In this document: positions 1 through 11,918 of the stretch, in pieces | Layout of the letters: each line of letters opens with the position of its first letter | How positions within the stretch are numbered: position 1 is the stretch's first letter | Assembly (NCBI RefSeq): GCF_002105155.1 | Contig: NW_019029014.1 | Span: 1-64,000, forward strand | Reading direction: 5' to 3' | DNA length: 64,000 nucleotides | Source: Lobosporangium transversale | Lineage: Eukaryota > Mortierellomycota > Mortierellomycetes > Mortierellales > Mortierellaceae | The notes under the pieces: generated by a model | The model's database searches: none | Seen by the model: the letters and a program-made list of their open reading frames with translations, nothing else | What the model was told of the DNA's origin: nothing | Position numbers and translations under genes: made by a program

Positions 1-794
1 GAAGCCGATACTACTGTAACCATCTCATGGACAGATGACCAAACGGCACCTACCTTAGCATCAGAACCCGTCTTTGATATCTTTTTGATGACAGGGGCAG
101 ATGACCAACAGACAAAGCTAGCTACAGTATCCTCCGATGTCAATGGCGGAACCACTAAGGATGTCAAATACAAGGTCCCTTTTGTCTACCCTCCTGGTCA
201 AAGTACGATATTCCCCTTATAAAGCGGAAACAAATAATTTAGATTTGTGAAGAAACGTTACTAACTATTTTTCTCTTTCCTTGGACTTACTAAGTTTACT
301 TCCTCATGTTCCAAACCAAGAACCAGAATGCGACCACATGGGCCACCCGTTTTACGATAACGGATATTAATGGTAATCATGGTATGCTTCACCCAGTAAT
401 CCCTCCAGGCGGCAAAATCAATCCGGGTGGCCTTGGCCAGATCATCTCTGCGGAAAAGGCACAAGAGCTTTCCGAGGGGAATAAGGCCAGTCCAAAAATG
501 AGTACCCATGGCAATGTCAACAGCAATAGCAACAGAAACTCACCTGATTCATCATCGCCAGCTTACTTGCATGGTGTAGCGAAGTCCTCCTTGGGGCGAG
601 GAGTGGATTCTACAGGGTTGACTAATAATGCTGGCTCCTTGTCTTCGTCAAAGGGCACCTCGTTGGATACGGGCGCACATTCAGGTCAAAGTGATCAAGC
701 AAACAATATTACTCGCAACAGCGGTATTTCAAGCACTGCCTCCTCCTTTGTAATAGCTGCAGCTATCTTCTTTACAGCCTTGATGGGCTTTTGA
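1..794 (+). CDS. Kre9/Knh1-like GPI-anchored cell-wall protein (5' end outside window)
   Basis: Partial gene; exons are 1-202 and 295-794, with a GT-AG intron at 203-294 (donor GTACGA, acceptor CTAAG, phase 1). Exon 1 reads as a beta-sandwich segment containing TVTISWTDD and FDIFLMTG. It continues across the splice into YFLMFQTKNQNATTW and FTITDING. This is the pattern of the Ser/Thr-rich GPI-anchored family with a Kre9/Knh1 N-terminal domain, which acts in the wall or plasma membrane and is linked in yeast to beta-1,6-glucan. The domain is followed by a long Ser/Thr/Asn/Gly-rich stalk and a hydrophobic C-terminus (FVIAAAIFFTALMGF then stop), typical of a GPI-attachment signal. The N-terminal signal peptide lies upstream of the window. 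Family call is by pattern, not by search. Confidence 0.75.
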
Positions 795-1115
795 GAAGAA
801 TAACGCATCTACATATCTACCCTACAATTTATCGAAGGTGTTTGTTTTTTGTGAGCAACTCTATAATAGCTTTTTTATCACATCATCTTCACTTGCTAGT
901 GATATATATTCCACAAAATAACTCAAGGAAAGTAAAAACAGAAATAAAAAAAAATAATAGGAGCCATTATGCGCTAGATTGAGTGCTTTTTTTAATATAA
1001 ACTTGTATATGCAATGAATGTTACTCTGGTCAAATCAGGCTTGAGAAAAGCCTGGGGGGAAAATAAAAGCAAATTCTTTTCTAAAAAGGTGGCCGGGTGC
1101 TTATGTTGTTATGAT
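795..1115. other. Intergenic, between convergent 3' ends
   Basis: AT-rich spacer between the stop codon of the wall-protein gene and the stop codon of the small secreted-protein gene on the other strand. It holds A-rich stretches suited to 3'-end formation for both genes. I see no gene in it. Confidence 0.6.
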
Positions 1116-1588
1116 TTAAGGACGAGGAGGGATGGGGAGGTTCTTGTTGGCCTTGTACCACTCTAACTTAGGAGAGTAGTCAGCGGTGTAAAGGTCCAAT
1201 TCATTCTGAGGGCAGCTGCTCATGCAGATACCAGCCTTGGTCATGAAGTCGCGAGTAGTGGGGGTTCCACGCTCGAAAGTATAGGAGAGTGAAATGATGA
1301 AGTATTGGTTGTACTCATCAATATCGTTGTAATTGGCAAAGAAAGTCTTGCCGACGGACTGTTTCGGAGAAGAAAAAAAAAGAAGTGATTAGCAGCAGAA
1401 CAATGACCTATTATCGATAATAGCTAATCAGTTGGACAGGATGGTTTCTTTATGGCCATCGAGGAGTGTCACGTTACATTGGTGCATTGGGAGACGCATG
1501 GGCCCTGGGGAGCGAAGGGGAAGTAGGCGGACTGGGCGCTGGCAATAGAGGCCAAGGCGGCAATAGCGGCAACAACAGAGAAACGCAT
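1116..1588 (-). CDS. Small secreted cysteine-containing protein, function unknown
   Basis: Two exons on the minus strand: 1588-1478 (37 codons) and 1358-1116. The intron at 1477-1359 has donor GTAACG, acceptor ACAG and phase 0. The product is 117 aa. Residues 1-18 (MRFSVVAAIAALASIASA) form a clear signal peptide ending in a signal-peptidase type A-S-A motif. The mature part has four cysteines in two C-x3-C pairs (CVSQC and CMSSC), is rich in Tyr and Phe, and ends Pro-rich (NLPIPPRP). Size, secretion signal and paired cysteines fit a small secreted protein or candidate effector, but I recognise no family. A good TATA box lies 112 bp upstream. Confidence 0.75.
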
Positions 1589-1700
1589 GGTGAAGTTTTT
1601 TAGTAAGCGGGAGACTTTAGGAGAGTGTGATGAGTAGCTCTGAGCGTGAAGGATAATAAGAAAAAAAAAAAAAAAAAAAAAAAAGATAAGTTTAGGACCC

Positions 1701-1709
1701 TTTTATATA
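1701..1709 (-). promoter_or_regulatory. TATA box of the small secreted-protein gene
   Basis: On the minus strand this reads TATATAAAA, about 112 bp before the ATG at 1588. A 24-bp poly(T) run (minus strand) lies between it and the start codon. Confidence 0.5.
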
Positions 1710-4700
1710 ATCGAGGGTCATGCTTTAAGATTTGTTTTTATTATTATCATTTTTCCTAACCATCGAGTGATAGAAGTTACCAACTCACCCTTATCAGATC
1801 CTGAGGCCAGGGTTCTGGGCTGCCTCGCCTTCCTCTTCCTCGGTATACATATTCTGTATATATTATCGGATGTAACATCAAGAAACCTATTCTATGCAGG
1901 CATTGTGCAGAGCTACGTATGATGCATAAGGGTATATTGTGGCGTTGTGTACAGATCAATATTTAGGTATCTACGCAGGATGTCCAAAAGAAAGTGAAGG
2001 TTTACAATAACCGGCTGAGAACTTTGTTCAGGGACTAAACAATAGAATTCTAGAAGCGAGCCTTTTTTTTGGAACTTGGGTGAACGAAACGAGGAATTCG
2101 AAAAGTATGCGTGTAGTGTGAGCCGCATAGTTTGTCCACTAAATTTATTTGTCGGGAAGCAGAACAAACAATTAGGCAGAACAAACAATTGGGCAGAAAA
2201 AGAAAGTTTTGCGGAGAAACGGATCATTCCGGGGAACATAGTGCAGCCAACCAGTCTTTGGTGCAAAATGTAGGAACTTTACATACTTATAAAAATCGGT
2301 TCATTCATACAAGAATGGTATATACATGTGCACATCTGTATAGTCTTTGTCAGAGTGCGTCAACGAATGTAAGACTCCATCACAAGGCTTTTTAGGGGAG
2401 AAAAAGAAGCGCAGGGGCAGCAGTATACATGTGGCCAAGTGACAAATACTAAATAACAAATAAAAAAATAAAAAAAAAAAAAAAAAATACATATCCCATG
2501 GTTAAGAAAGCAAGGCCAAGCCAAATAAATCCATATTAAAAGGAAGAGACGAGGGAGGGGGATAGGAAATTGGCGGATCGAATATATGCGGTGTGTGAAA
2601 TGGACCTTGCAGTGCTCTCTTTTTTTGTTTGATGTATGTAGTGTTTGTCTGATTGCCTAAATTCTAAATTGATCATTACATGGTGAATGCAGAGTCACCG
2701 ATGAATGTAGCACACGTAAATTTACACAACCACATTTGCGTTGTATGAGTGGGCTTTAATTTTCCAACTCCGTTGGGAACCATCTGATAACGCCAAACTT
2801 TTGTCTCTTACACGTGCTCTATGAATTGTTATCAGATCGAAAACTGACAAAATAAACCGTTTCCCGTGGACCAAAATATATATATATACATGTAACAAAG
2901 AATCGAATTGCTGATTGAGCGAACCATAAAATGCACACATTAAGTATAGATGTATACATAAAGAGTCGACGATATTAAGTGTTTACACACTCAAATTCAG
3001 GAACGAATGTAGCTCTGCGCCCAATCTTCTTTTACATATCATTTGTTTTGTATTCTTTAGAGTCTGTTGACGGGTGATGGTGAATTAATCAGATATATTT
3101 ATGATACACTATCCTATTTATTCAATCAACTCAGATTCTCAGATTTGTATAAATCGATACATATATCCGTTTAGCAGGAAACCTGTCAACCTTGTATACT
3201 TAATGCAATTTTGTTTTCAGTCCCTCTGTATGCTCTACATCTATAATAGATCCTACTGTAACCGAGTCAACAAAAAAAAAAAAAAAAAAAAAATTGCCGA
3301 GAAAGCCATACGTACCATGCATCGATTTTTTTTTTTCCTATCCTTCTGTCATACAAGGCACGCGAGAGTATCCTCATGTCTGGTCTGACCTGTGTGTAAG
3401 AAATACATATACATCATGTTGCATATTGACATTTATCCATTGACCGGAAGATAATTATGAAAGGGTGATCCCTGGATGAAAATGTGTTTGTCTAGAATTT
3501 GAAAGATTATTAGTCATCTTAGGGCTTTAGTAACCTACTGTAGGCCATCATAGCCCTTCCCCCTGTTGCTTCTACATCTCCTGTTGGCTGGATAACTTGC
3601 TCACAGGTACAACTAAAACACATTTCTATTTGAAACTGCTAATGCCGAGACGCGTGTCTCTCTGCGCCCTACGCTCCTTTATTTGTATTATTATTAGCCC
3701 CATTTATTACTATCACCATGATATTGAAGGTATAGTAACTGTTAAAAGAAACATTTGAAGCACTTTAACTTGAATCGCGTATAAACTCAAAGGACTCCTA
3801 AAAGCTATGAAAGCTCTCATGCGCATCATACGATTGCCTATTGCAAGCTGGCCCTACCCTTTACAGTGCCAAACACCTTGTGCCAAACACCTTGTGCTAA
3901 CCCTCCTTCCCTGTTATGCACGGTATCGCAAAATAACTAAAGTGGAAGAGAAGTATATTATACTTAGTTTTTTGTTCTCATAGAAGTATAGTTGGTTGTT
4001 GGTTACGATCGAACAGACACTGTAATGAAAATCATGATAACGAAGCTGGCATAATTGGTCTGGCGCCACAACTTAGAGCTTTGAGGAATAAACATTGAGT
4101 GGCGAGCCTTGTTGATGGGGCACACATAGGGATTTAATCATCTCAGATTGTTATTGATGAAGCTTGTTATCTTCTCAGAAATGAAAATCAATATCATATT
4201 TCCAAGCTTATTCTCTTTTTGACGCGCTTTCCATCCTATAAGAACAGTAATCCTGCTTTTACAGTGTCATTCTTCTCTATTTCCACTCGATAAAATACCT
4301 ACATCAAGGAAAAAGACTGGCTGAGGATTCTTTGGGAGTGGATTGAAACCGCACACACTTTTAACTGTTTCAGTAAAGTAGAGAAATACTTCAGGGAATC
4401 ACGAAATCAAGATAGACATATACAAAGAGTTAATTGAGAGTAATCAATCTCGATACGCGATGGTTTTTGCGTGCAAAAGGAACAAGGAATCAAAGTCTAC
4501 TGAGCCCTTCTTATTTTTTGGTTGATGGTGGGTTGACCCTTGTCCCAAGGTCTGCACAAGTTTATAAAGTTCAACAACGGTCTTCATCATGAGAGCTCAC
4601 CTTGTTTCAACTTTCTCTTTTCATGCTCAGAAAATTCAGTGTTCCCATCATGTTATTCGAGAACATTATGGTGTCCTCACAGCGAAGATTGACCTAGAAT

Positions 4701-5645
4701 ATGTCTCTAATATGCACCGAAATCTTCAAAGTAACCAGTCTTTACTGAATCCTCGGCTTGAGATGGACATACATTCTCCTTGGAAGCATGATTCAAAACA
4801 TCGGCTTCTCAATGGCAGTGCACTAGTCTTAGACACCTTTTATGGGACCTTTCGTGGCATTATTACCGTCTGTTCTTCTTTGTGGTGACTATCTACATCT
4901 TTTGCCTTTATGAAATAAGTTTACACTCGCTGTTATCAAGAATGCAGGGCAGTGTAGAGCACTGCACTATATTTTTGAATGTTAACAAAAAAGAAAATAA
5001 AAAGAAGCCGGTTGACCTTGCGCAAATGCGCAAATGGTGATCATTGCCGACAAGCGAAAACTGTGCTACGCCCTATTCATGGGGTAAAAGTGGTCGGAAC
5101 TTGGTAAAGGTAGTGGAAGGATGAATGTGATGAATGAATGAATGATCAGTGATTGAAATGAGATTTAAGATTGACAAGTCGCATTTAGTGTATGTGTAAC
5201 AGGAGCTTGGAATAATTAATTAAGACATGCATGTCTGTTCTTGTTTGTTGCAGCATGCCACATCATGTCATCCTCAAGTGTGGCATTCAACCCCCTGAGT
5301 CAATACAAATACATGCTTTGATTCCATTGGCTAGTAATCTAGTAGTAACTAGTAGATAGAAATGCATGCACGCGTCAAATTCTCAAGAAATATCTTTCCA
5401 TTCTGAAAGCATTGGCTGAAATTAAGGACATCCGAATCCTTCCTGACTTCAAGACGGAAATGCGGCAGCTGTGATTCTTATTATTATTTTTTATAGAATA
5501 TATTTCATCTTTTCATTTCCTCCCTCCACTCACGCCTTTCTATCCCTTGTCCATTCCTCTCTACACACCATTTCCCTCCACGGCTAGCGACAACCACCTA
5601 TTCCCTACTATTTAATTGCATTCACGTTTTATCCAAATACAAAAA
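1710..5645. other. Long gene-poor spacer
   Basis: About 3.9 kb without a supported gene. It holds a 22-bp poly(A) run near 3270-3291, a two-copy 17-bp tandem repeat at about 2163-2198 (AACAAACAATTRGGCAG) and a two-copy repeat of CCAAACACCTTGTG at about 3866-3898. One open frame of 99 codons (4589-4888, +) has no recognisable motif and no clear promoter, so I do not call it a gene. Other open frames are short and overlap on both strands. Confidence 0.5.
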
Positions 5646-7001
5646 ATGAAGTTACTCATCCGAGCCTCTGTAGCTATTCTTCTTGTAACATCAGCGTTTG
5701 CAGGGCCAGGCAGCCTTCAAGATTTCCTGAATGATCCTCAGGTGGCCAAGCTAGCACCTAACCTCGTCAGCTACATGAACACCCATGAATTTGAAACCTC
5801 AGCCAATACCGCTTACTATTACAATAACTTGATTGTACCTGAGACTGGTGAGCAGGTGCCATTACTACAAGATTTGATTGCGATTGCGTCCCAGCTCGTA
5901 TTTTCCTCCAAGGATAACAAGGATGCAGACTGGTCCCGGCTCGAAGCTGCCAAGCTCAAGGCGATTCAGTCATATGGTGAAGCTGGCTTGGAGTCTGCAA
6001 ATCTGACAGCAATTGATATTCAGCGAGCATCGTTGATTGTGAACACGATCTATGATACGGTACTGCAACTGCCACTCAGCAGTAAGGCCCTATATGAGGA
6101 CAAGGCAGCTGAAGCCAGCACTTCGCCGTTCTGGCGTTGGATTGGCTCTGGATTGATCAAGTCCTCAGATGTAGTAAAAAATATCAAGTCAGTGGTATCT
6201 CCGGCCAATCAGTGTGTCACAGATAATGAGGCATACTTGGATGGGGCAGAGGAAGCCATCTACTACAGTTCGCTAGCAGATGGTCTTGTTGGGGGAGCTC
6301 CGGTAGCGATGCCAAATGACCCGACGGCCAACTCATTAAGTTTAGGGACAATTGTCACATCTGTAGGTAAATTAGCCATAGAAATCCACATGGCACAATC
6401 CGTGGCCAGGTCAGCAGACCTAAACCCGAACGATGAAGCTGTTCGAGCTATGGTGTACCTGGGATTAGCAGCTGATTCACTCGTGTCCGATTATGCACTG
6501 ACGGCGAAGGATCTGTTAAAGTTGAAGAGTCATAAACTGATAAAGAAAGTGCCGGATTCTGCAACCCAAGCGCTGGAACAACAGGCTGCGATAGTGCTGG
6601 TTACAAAAGGTGCAGGGCGTGTTGACGGACAAAGGTCATTCCCACAGATACCAATGATTCGAAATCTCTTTGCATTCAGTAATGGGGTCTTGAACGCGAG
6701 TAAGGTTGGGGATGTGCTCAAGAATGTATTCTGTCCTGTTAAAAATGATGAAGGGACGGAGAATCTACAAGCAACTGATGCTGATCTGAACAACACCGTG
6801 GATGAAGGGCAGAAAAGCGCTGAAGACGTTAAGCCTGAAGAAGATACTAAGCCAGAAGAGAATGCTAAGTCTGAAGATGCTGATGCTGAGGACGAGGACG
6901 AGGCTGTTGGTGATGAGAATGCTGAGAATGACGTTGAGGGCAACGATAGCGCAGATGTTGAACAGAAAAAAGGCCAGCAGCGAGAACAAAAGAAGCAATG
7001 A
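5646..7001 (+). CDS. Secreted EcsC-like protein with acidic C-terminal tail
   Basis: Single-exon gene, 451 aa. I chose the ATG at 5646 because it gives a good signal peptide (MKLLIRASVAILLVTSAFAG). Residues about 20-385 are mostly helical. The part around LAIEIHMAQSVARSADLNPNDEA and the late segment FPQIPMIRNLFAFSNGVLNA resemble the helical EcsC family, which has a conserved E-x-x-x-A run and a late I-P-x-[IV]-[GR]-x-x-x-x-x-x-N-x-x-x-N region. The last ~75 residues are strongly acidic, with repeats of the KPEEDTK/KPEENAK type, then a basic Gln/Lys end. Bacterial EcsC proteins are not normally exported, so the leader is unusual. Coding call is strong; family call is tentative. Confidence 0.75.
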   Translation: MKLLIRASVAILLVTSAFAGPGSLQDFLNDPQVAKLAPNLVSYMNTHEFETSANTAYYYNNLIVPETGEQVPLLQDLIAIASQLVFSSKDNKDADWSRLEAAKLKAIQSYGEAGLESANLTAIDIQRASLIVNTIYDTVLQLPLSSKALYEDKAAEASTSPFWRWIGSGLIKSSDVVKNIKSVVSPANQCVTDNEAYLDGAEEAIYYSSLADGLVGGAPVAMPNDPTANSLSLGTIVTSVGKLAIEIHMAQSVARSADLNPNDEAVRAMVYLGLAADSLVSDYALTAKDLLKLKSHKLIKKVPDSATQALEQQAAIVLVTKGAGRVDGQRSFPQIPMIRNLFAFSNGVLNASKVGDVLKNVFCPVKNDEGTENLQATDADLNNTVDEGQKSAEDVKPEEDTKPEENAKSEDADAEDEDEAVGDENAENDVEGNDSADVEQKKGQQREQKKQ

Positions 7002-8668
7002 CAGCAGCATTAAAAGTGGAGCCAGAAACTGTTGGGTGTTAAAAAGCCATTTCTCTCTTGGCAATCACTCATTAATACCACATCAGAGAAACTTGAAGAA
7101 ATAAATGTTCTTAATCAATCCTTCTCAGCTTATGCAATGGATCTTTATTTTTCCCTAACTATGTGGTATATTGGGTCATGCATTGCTTCTTTGAGAGCCC
7201 GTGAGTGAATGATGGGAACGCTGGTGCTGAATGCTTTGGAAGGTTCAATTTAGAATCCCTGCATTTGTTGCTGCCTTTAATAATAGGGCCTACAGCGGTC
7301 ATATATCCTCTCCAAGAATCGAATGTTGTGACTTACCATTTAAAACATTTGGTTTTAGATCCCCCTGTTTCATATCATAATAAGTACTGAAAAGATATCG
7401 TCCCCATCAGATGTACTGGCTGCACAATAGATATCCATATGATTATGAGTTCTCTTTGACTTGTATAAATAATTTCTTTGTAATCCAAGCTATCCAAGTT
7501 ATCCAAGCTTATTTAAAGCCAGAACCATAAAAGGATGGTCATTAGCACCCACACTCAGCACCGACCGACAACAACCACTCGAACGGCATCACAAGTAAAG
7601 GCCTAATTGGCAATTTTAAGCTATGCACTGCTTGGCTGAGCAAGAGGGCTTTTGACCTAGTGGAGGAAGAGAGATAATGAATTTCGCCACAATCCCCAAT
7701 GCCATCGATGAACGGACAAATCAAACGCTTTAAAATTATCTCAGCCGGAGGATACGATGATGTAAGAACAAAGCAGTCCTGGGCTCTTCCATGTAAAGAG
7801 ATATGAATCAAAGGTTCTCCAGATGGGATATCGAGCCTAGAGACAATGTGGAAGACGGCCATATACCCTTATAGCACCCACTGGGCGAAGTAAGCACGCG
7901 TTAATATCTCAACAGCACATTTGTAGCGTGCCCTTCCTTTTTTCTCTCCACCACCTCATCTCAAAACATTTTTTCTTTTGCCAAAGATATCCATGGCCCA
8001 GTTTTTTTTTTTTTTTTTTTTTTTTTTGCTTATCTTACATGACCGCAGCGATCCGCCGTCCCGTTTAATTTTATTCATTAATGCTGCCCGCTTTGCGCGT
8101 GTGTACGTTTGTGAGTTTGTGCATTCTCCTTTGACCCTGTCGTAAATGGAACATGATTCTACCCCTTTAAATATTTCGGATAGTGGCAGGGGAAGGCCAC
8201 TGCACTGCGCTGTAGCCAGAGGAGGAAATGATGACATTGATAATTCCGCATGTCAAAATACGCACATGATGTGTTACCATCCGCCTGAATCCTTTTTTTA
8301 TTCATTGATGCAATCACAATCCCTCCTTTCTCTCTCTTCTCCATTTTTCTCACCAGGTGCCCTTGGCATTTTTGATATTTCTCTATTCCTTCGTTTTCTG
8401 TATCTCACTTCCAATTTTTTCATACATTTCAAAGCAAGCAGCTCACTACATATACTACTTTCCTACATCACTGCTGTTCTGTCTGCTCTTTCTTGGCATC
8501 TTTTTTCTAACGTTGCTATCACCCGATGCATTACGTCTTGTGAATTTTTTTTTTTTTTTTTTTTTTTTTTGCGTGACCATTCTTTAATAGCCTTACTGGG
8601 TTGCGCTAAAAAAATATCATTTTCCTCTCTCCCCCTGTCTTCTGCTTCGCCCATAATCATCTAGAAGC
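7002..8668. other. Intergenic spacer and promoter region of the septin-like gene
   Basis: About 1.7 kb. It contains poly(T) runs at about 8000-8027 and 8547-8570, the second about 100 bp before the ATG at 8669, and a pyrimidine-rich stretch at 8330-8530 typical of promoters here. One minus-strand open frame (7862-7542, 106 codons) has a protein-like composition but no motif I recognise; it may be a relic. Confidence 0.5.
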
Positions 8669-11600
8669 ATGCTATCATCCAACAAACCTACAGATTCAAG
8701 CACGCCATCGCATCCTCAACCTTCTTTAAACGACCCAACACTCTCTACCTTGACCCCAGTGGCAGAATCCAATCCCCATCCGCCGAGGATGCAGCGCTTC
8801 ACTCGGCCAGAAGACCTAGCAGATTTAGAAGTTTTAAACACAAGGGTCGCAACGGCTCTGAGCGATGAGCAAGGGCATCGCCAGCATCCACAACAGCAGC
8901 AACAACAGCAGCACCGAGAGCTGTTAAGGCGATACATGGATGCACATACTACCTTCCTCAATAGTTCTGATACAGAAGGATCCGGCTATATCCCAGGCCG
9001 GGTCACTACATCGTTGTTCACAGATTTACATTCACATGGAGATAGCTATCACGTGTATCGAGGAAGCCATGGTCAAAGTCCGTTATCATCATCAATAATA
9101 TCATCATCGTCGCTATCAATACCACTGCCGCTGCATACAACCACGCATGATGGCCCTTCTTCTCCTTCATTTACTGAAGATGATGAATATGGATCTGGGT
9201 CTGGTTATGGATATACAGCTCCAGGTTCACCTCAGAGCATTGTTTCAAGTGCATCTCTTAGTGGTTATTATTATCCACATTCGCATCCCTCACGCCCACT
9301 GTCCCAAACAGGTTTTTGGGCTGACCAAGCAGCTTCTTCCTTTAATCTCATTATGCCTTCATCTGCTATGTTTGCTACTGGTAAAGAGCCCACTGCGGAT
9401 GGGGACAAACTCGGGTTTGTGAAACTGATGATTGGGGGTCGTAGTCGGAAATGGCACACTAGTATAATACAGGATATCTTCAAGTGGGAGGGGATCATTG
9501 CAAATGATTTTGAAGATGAGTTTCTCCATGAGCCGCCGCCTTTACCACCACCGCAGCTGCAGCAGCCAGTGGCACAAGTGAATGCTGCTATTATCAATGT
9601 TGCAACAGCTACAGTGGCTGCGCATGAGGAGGGTATTGTTCCAAGTGTGGGAGTTGGGGATGATGTGAATGAACCAAAACAGCAGCGTCAACGAGAGATG
9701 CAACAATTACAACAAAAACGTGTTCAGTACGAAGAGTCTTCAGAGGTAATTGTAGAACACTATGCATCATCGATGGTTCTACCAGCTTGGGCGCGTGCAG
9801 GCTTAGATTACCGGGATACTCAACAAGAAATTCTTGTCAAGAACATTTGGTAAAAAAAATCTTTCAAGATTGAATACTGAAGAGAATGTTTATCTATCTC
9901 TTCTAATACCCTTTTTTTTTTATCTCATTCCTTATAGTTTCGTTGACACGCCTGGTTACGACACATTCAGTAATCCTAACCGGGCCATGGATTTAGTGAT
10001 GTCGTACGTGGGTCTACAGTTCCAAACTACCAATGAGTTTTTCTCTCGATCTGCAAGAAGTGATGACGCATTAGGGCGGTTCCTTGCCAACAACACAACA
10101 GGGGCACACTCACATGTAGATGTCTGTATCTATGTGATCGAGGGGCAGTTGACGGAACAGGATATCGCGTATATGCAACGCTTACAAACAATGGTCAACT
10201 TAGTCCCTCTGATTTTGATGACACCCAACATTACCACACAGGCAGTTGATGTTGCTGCCATTCGATCGGAACTGATTCGGCAGTTGTGTGAGAATGATAT
10301 TGAAATTTACGGCATGGTAGAATCAGGAAGCGGAAGAGGAGGTGGGGTAAGAGAGACGCGGGCTTTCTCGGCTGATTCTCCATACTTGACACATGCGACA
10401 GCATCGGAAGAAGAGGAGCTCTCACCTCCTCCGTTGTCGCTTGGCGAAGGTTTGTTGTGTCCGGAATTCACCTCTCCACCCTTTGTTTATTTCGTTCCAC
10501 AGGCTTCCGATAGTAAAGTGCAAGTTGAGGGTCAAAGCGCTAAAAATGATAAAAAGACAGAATCGAATTTGCATGCGTCACCATCATTTCCCTTGGCATT
10601 ACCATCAGCATCATCGCTCACTTCGGATCTCGGTTCTGTTCGAAAATGGATCTTTGTGGAGCATTTAGCAGCGCTTCGGCATCACACGACTCTCAAGTTC
10701 TTACGATGGAGAAGGAATTGGCAGGTAACGATGGCATCTTCACCATCGCTCATGTATTCATCTATGGAATCCGGTTCTTCTTCGCTTCGTCAACGGCAAC
10801 ATTCGAGTAATCATGGTAGCAACAACAGTATCAATAACAGTAGCGCCAGTAGAGTTAGCAATAACGCTCATAGCGGTCAACATTTGATACCTCCAAATGT
10901 GTCTGACTATTTGTCCGGGCCTCAGAGTCAGAGCCGAGTAGCCTCGGTAAACGTGACAGCAACTCATAATCTACCTTCGTCCACTTCTGTTGGACCATCA
11001 CCATTATCTCACCAGCAGCAACGGCATTCACCAACAGTGCTCGTGGGCGAACTTTTAGCACGTGAAAGGAAAAGAATCTCTTTAAAAGTGGCTCGGATGT
11101 TGGAAACACACAGCCAAGTTTTTGAACGGATCATGTTGGAGAGGAAGGAAGCATGGAGACAAGCACTTCAAGGGATCGAACGTGAGCAAAGGATCGATTT
11201 TCTAGTGCAAGAAATCAAACGCTGGGCGATGGCGGAGTATCACACCCACAATCAGACTCAGAATCAGACTCATTCTCTGGGATCTGAGTATCCAATTGGT
11301 AACATTGACTCTGCGTCTTATTCATACCGCACTCAGTCAACATCATACCATCAGCAACAAAAGCACCAACATCAGTACCAACAAAATCCTCAAGTCCGTC
11401 ACAACTATCGCCACCCATATTCAAGCTCGTTATTATCAAAAAAATCGCTTTTGGAATCGAGGCGTAGCTCTCATAGCAACATGGTTGGCTTGGGACTTGA
11501 GGCAGGAGGACCTGTAGTTCCCTTGGATGCAGAGCCATCGCTTCTAGATGTTTTGGACCTACAACAACCACAGGGAAGTGAGCATAGTGGACCCTCAATA

Positions 11601-11918
11601 ACAGGAAAGAAAAATAGCAACAGTACTACTGCTATTACTACTGATACTGCTCGTCACCAACATTCCCAACGGAAATCATTACTGGACAAGAAAACCTCAC
11701 CATCACGCTCAAGAATGAATAAACAAGGAGATAGCATTGGGTGTGGTCGCGATCAGGCTGGTGATAAGGACCCGCTTGGTCTTGGACTGTGGATGAGCCA
11801 ACTCTTTGGAGCAGTAGGCAACGGAATTATCCATGTCGTTGCAATTGTTGGGATGAGTAGTTTGGCCACATTTATCTACACACATTTCTTGGAACATCGT
11901 GTGACGTGGATTGGATAG
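8669..11918 (+). CDS. Divergent septin-type G protein with C-terminal membrane helix
   Basis: Two exons, 8669-9849 and 9938-11918 (intron donor GTAAAA, acceptor TATAG, phase 2); product 1053 aa. Residues 1-245 are low-complexity (polyQ, Ser-rich). At about 247-270 there is a strand plus P-loop-like segment (FVKLMIGGRSRKWHTS) where septins have G-x4-G-K-[ST]; the consensus is broken. The next septin motif is kept: FVDTPGYDTF at about 393. YIDDQF-like and QLTEQDIAYMQRLQTMVNLVPLI segments align with septin order, but the AKAD base-recognition motif is replaced by LMTPNIT. A septin-like block RKWIFVEHLAALRHHTTL follows near 660. A coiled coil lies at about 763-828 and one hydrophobic helix at about 1018-1040, nearly at the C-terminus. 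I infer a tail-anchored pseudo-GTPase of the septin superfamily, probably scaffolding at a membrane. Confidence 0.75.

Noticed and set aside
4589-4888. 99-codon open frame (+) in the 4-kb spacer
   Set aside because: No motif, no leader or domain, no promoter-like pyrimidine stretch, and no splice partner; length is within what chance allows in a spacer of this size.
5616-5645. Upstream extension of the EcsC-like frame
   Set aside because: It begins at TTG, not ATG, and would bury the signal peptide behind ten residues; the ATG at 5646 is the better start.
6530-7104. Long open frames on other strands or frames over the EcsC-like acidic tail
   Set aside because: Shadows of the repetitive GAA/GAT/AAG codons of the real gene.
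7542-7862. 106-codon open frame (-) between the EcsC-like and septin-like genes
   Set aside because: Composition looks protein-like, but no family, no Kozak context and no expression signal; kept only as a possible relic.
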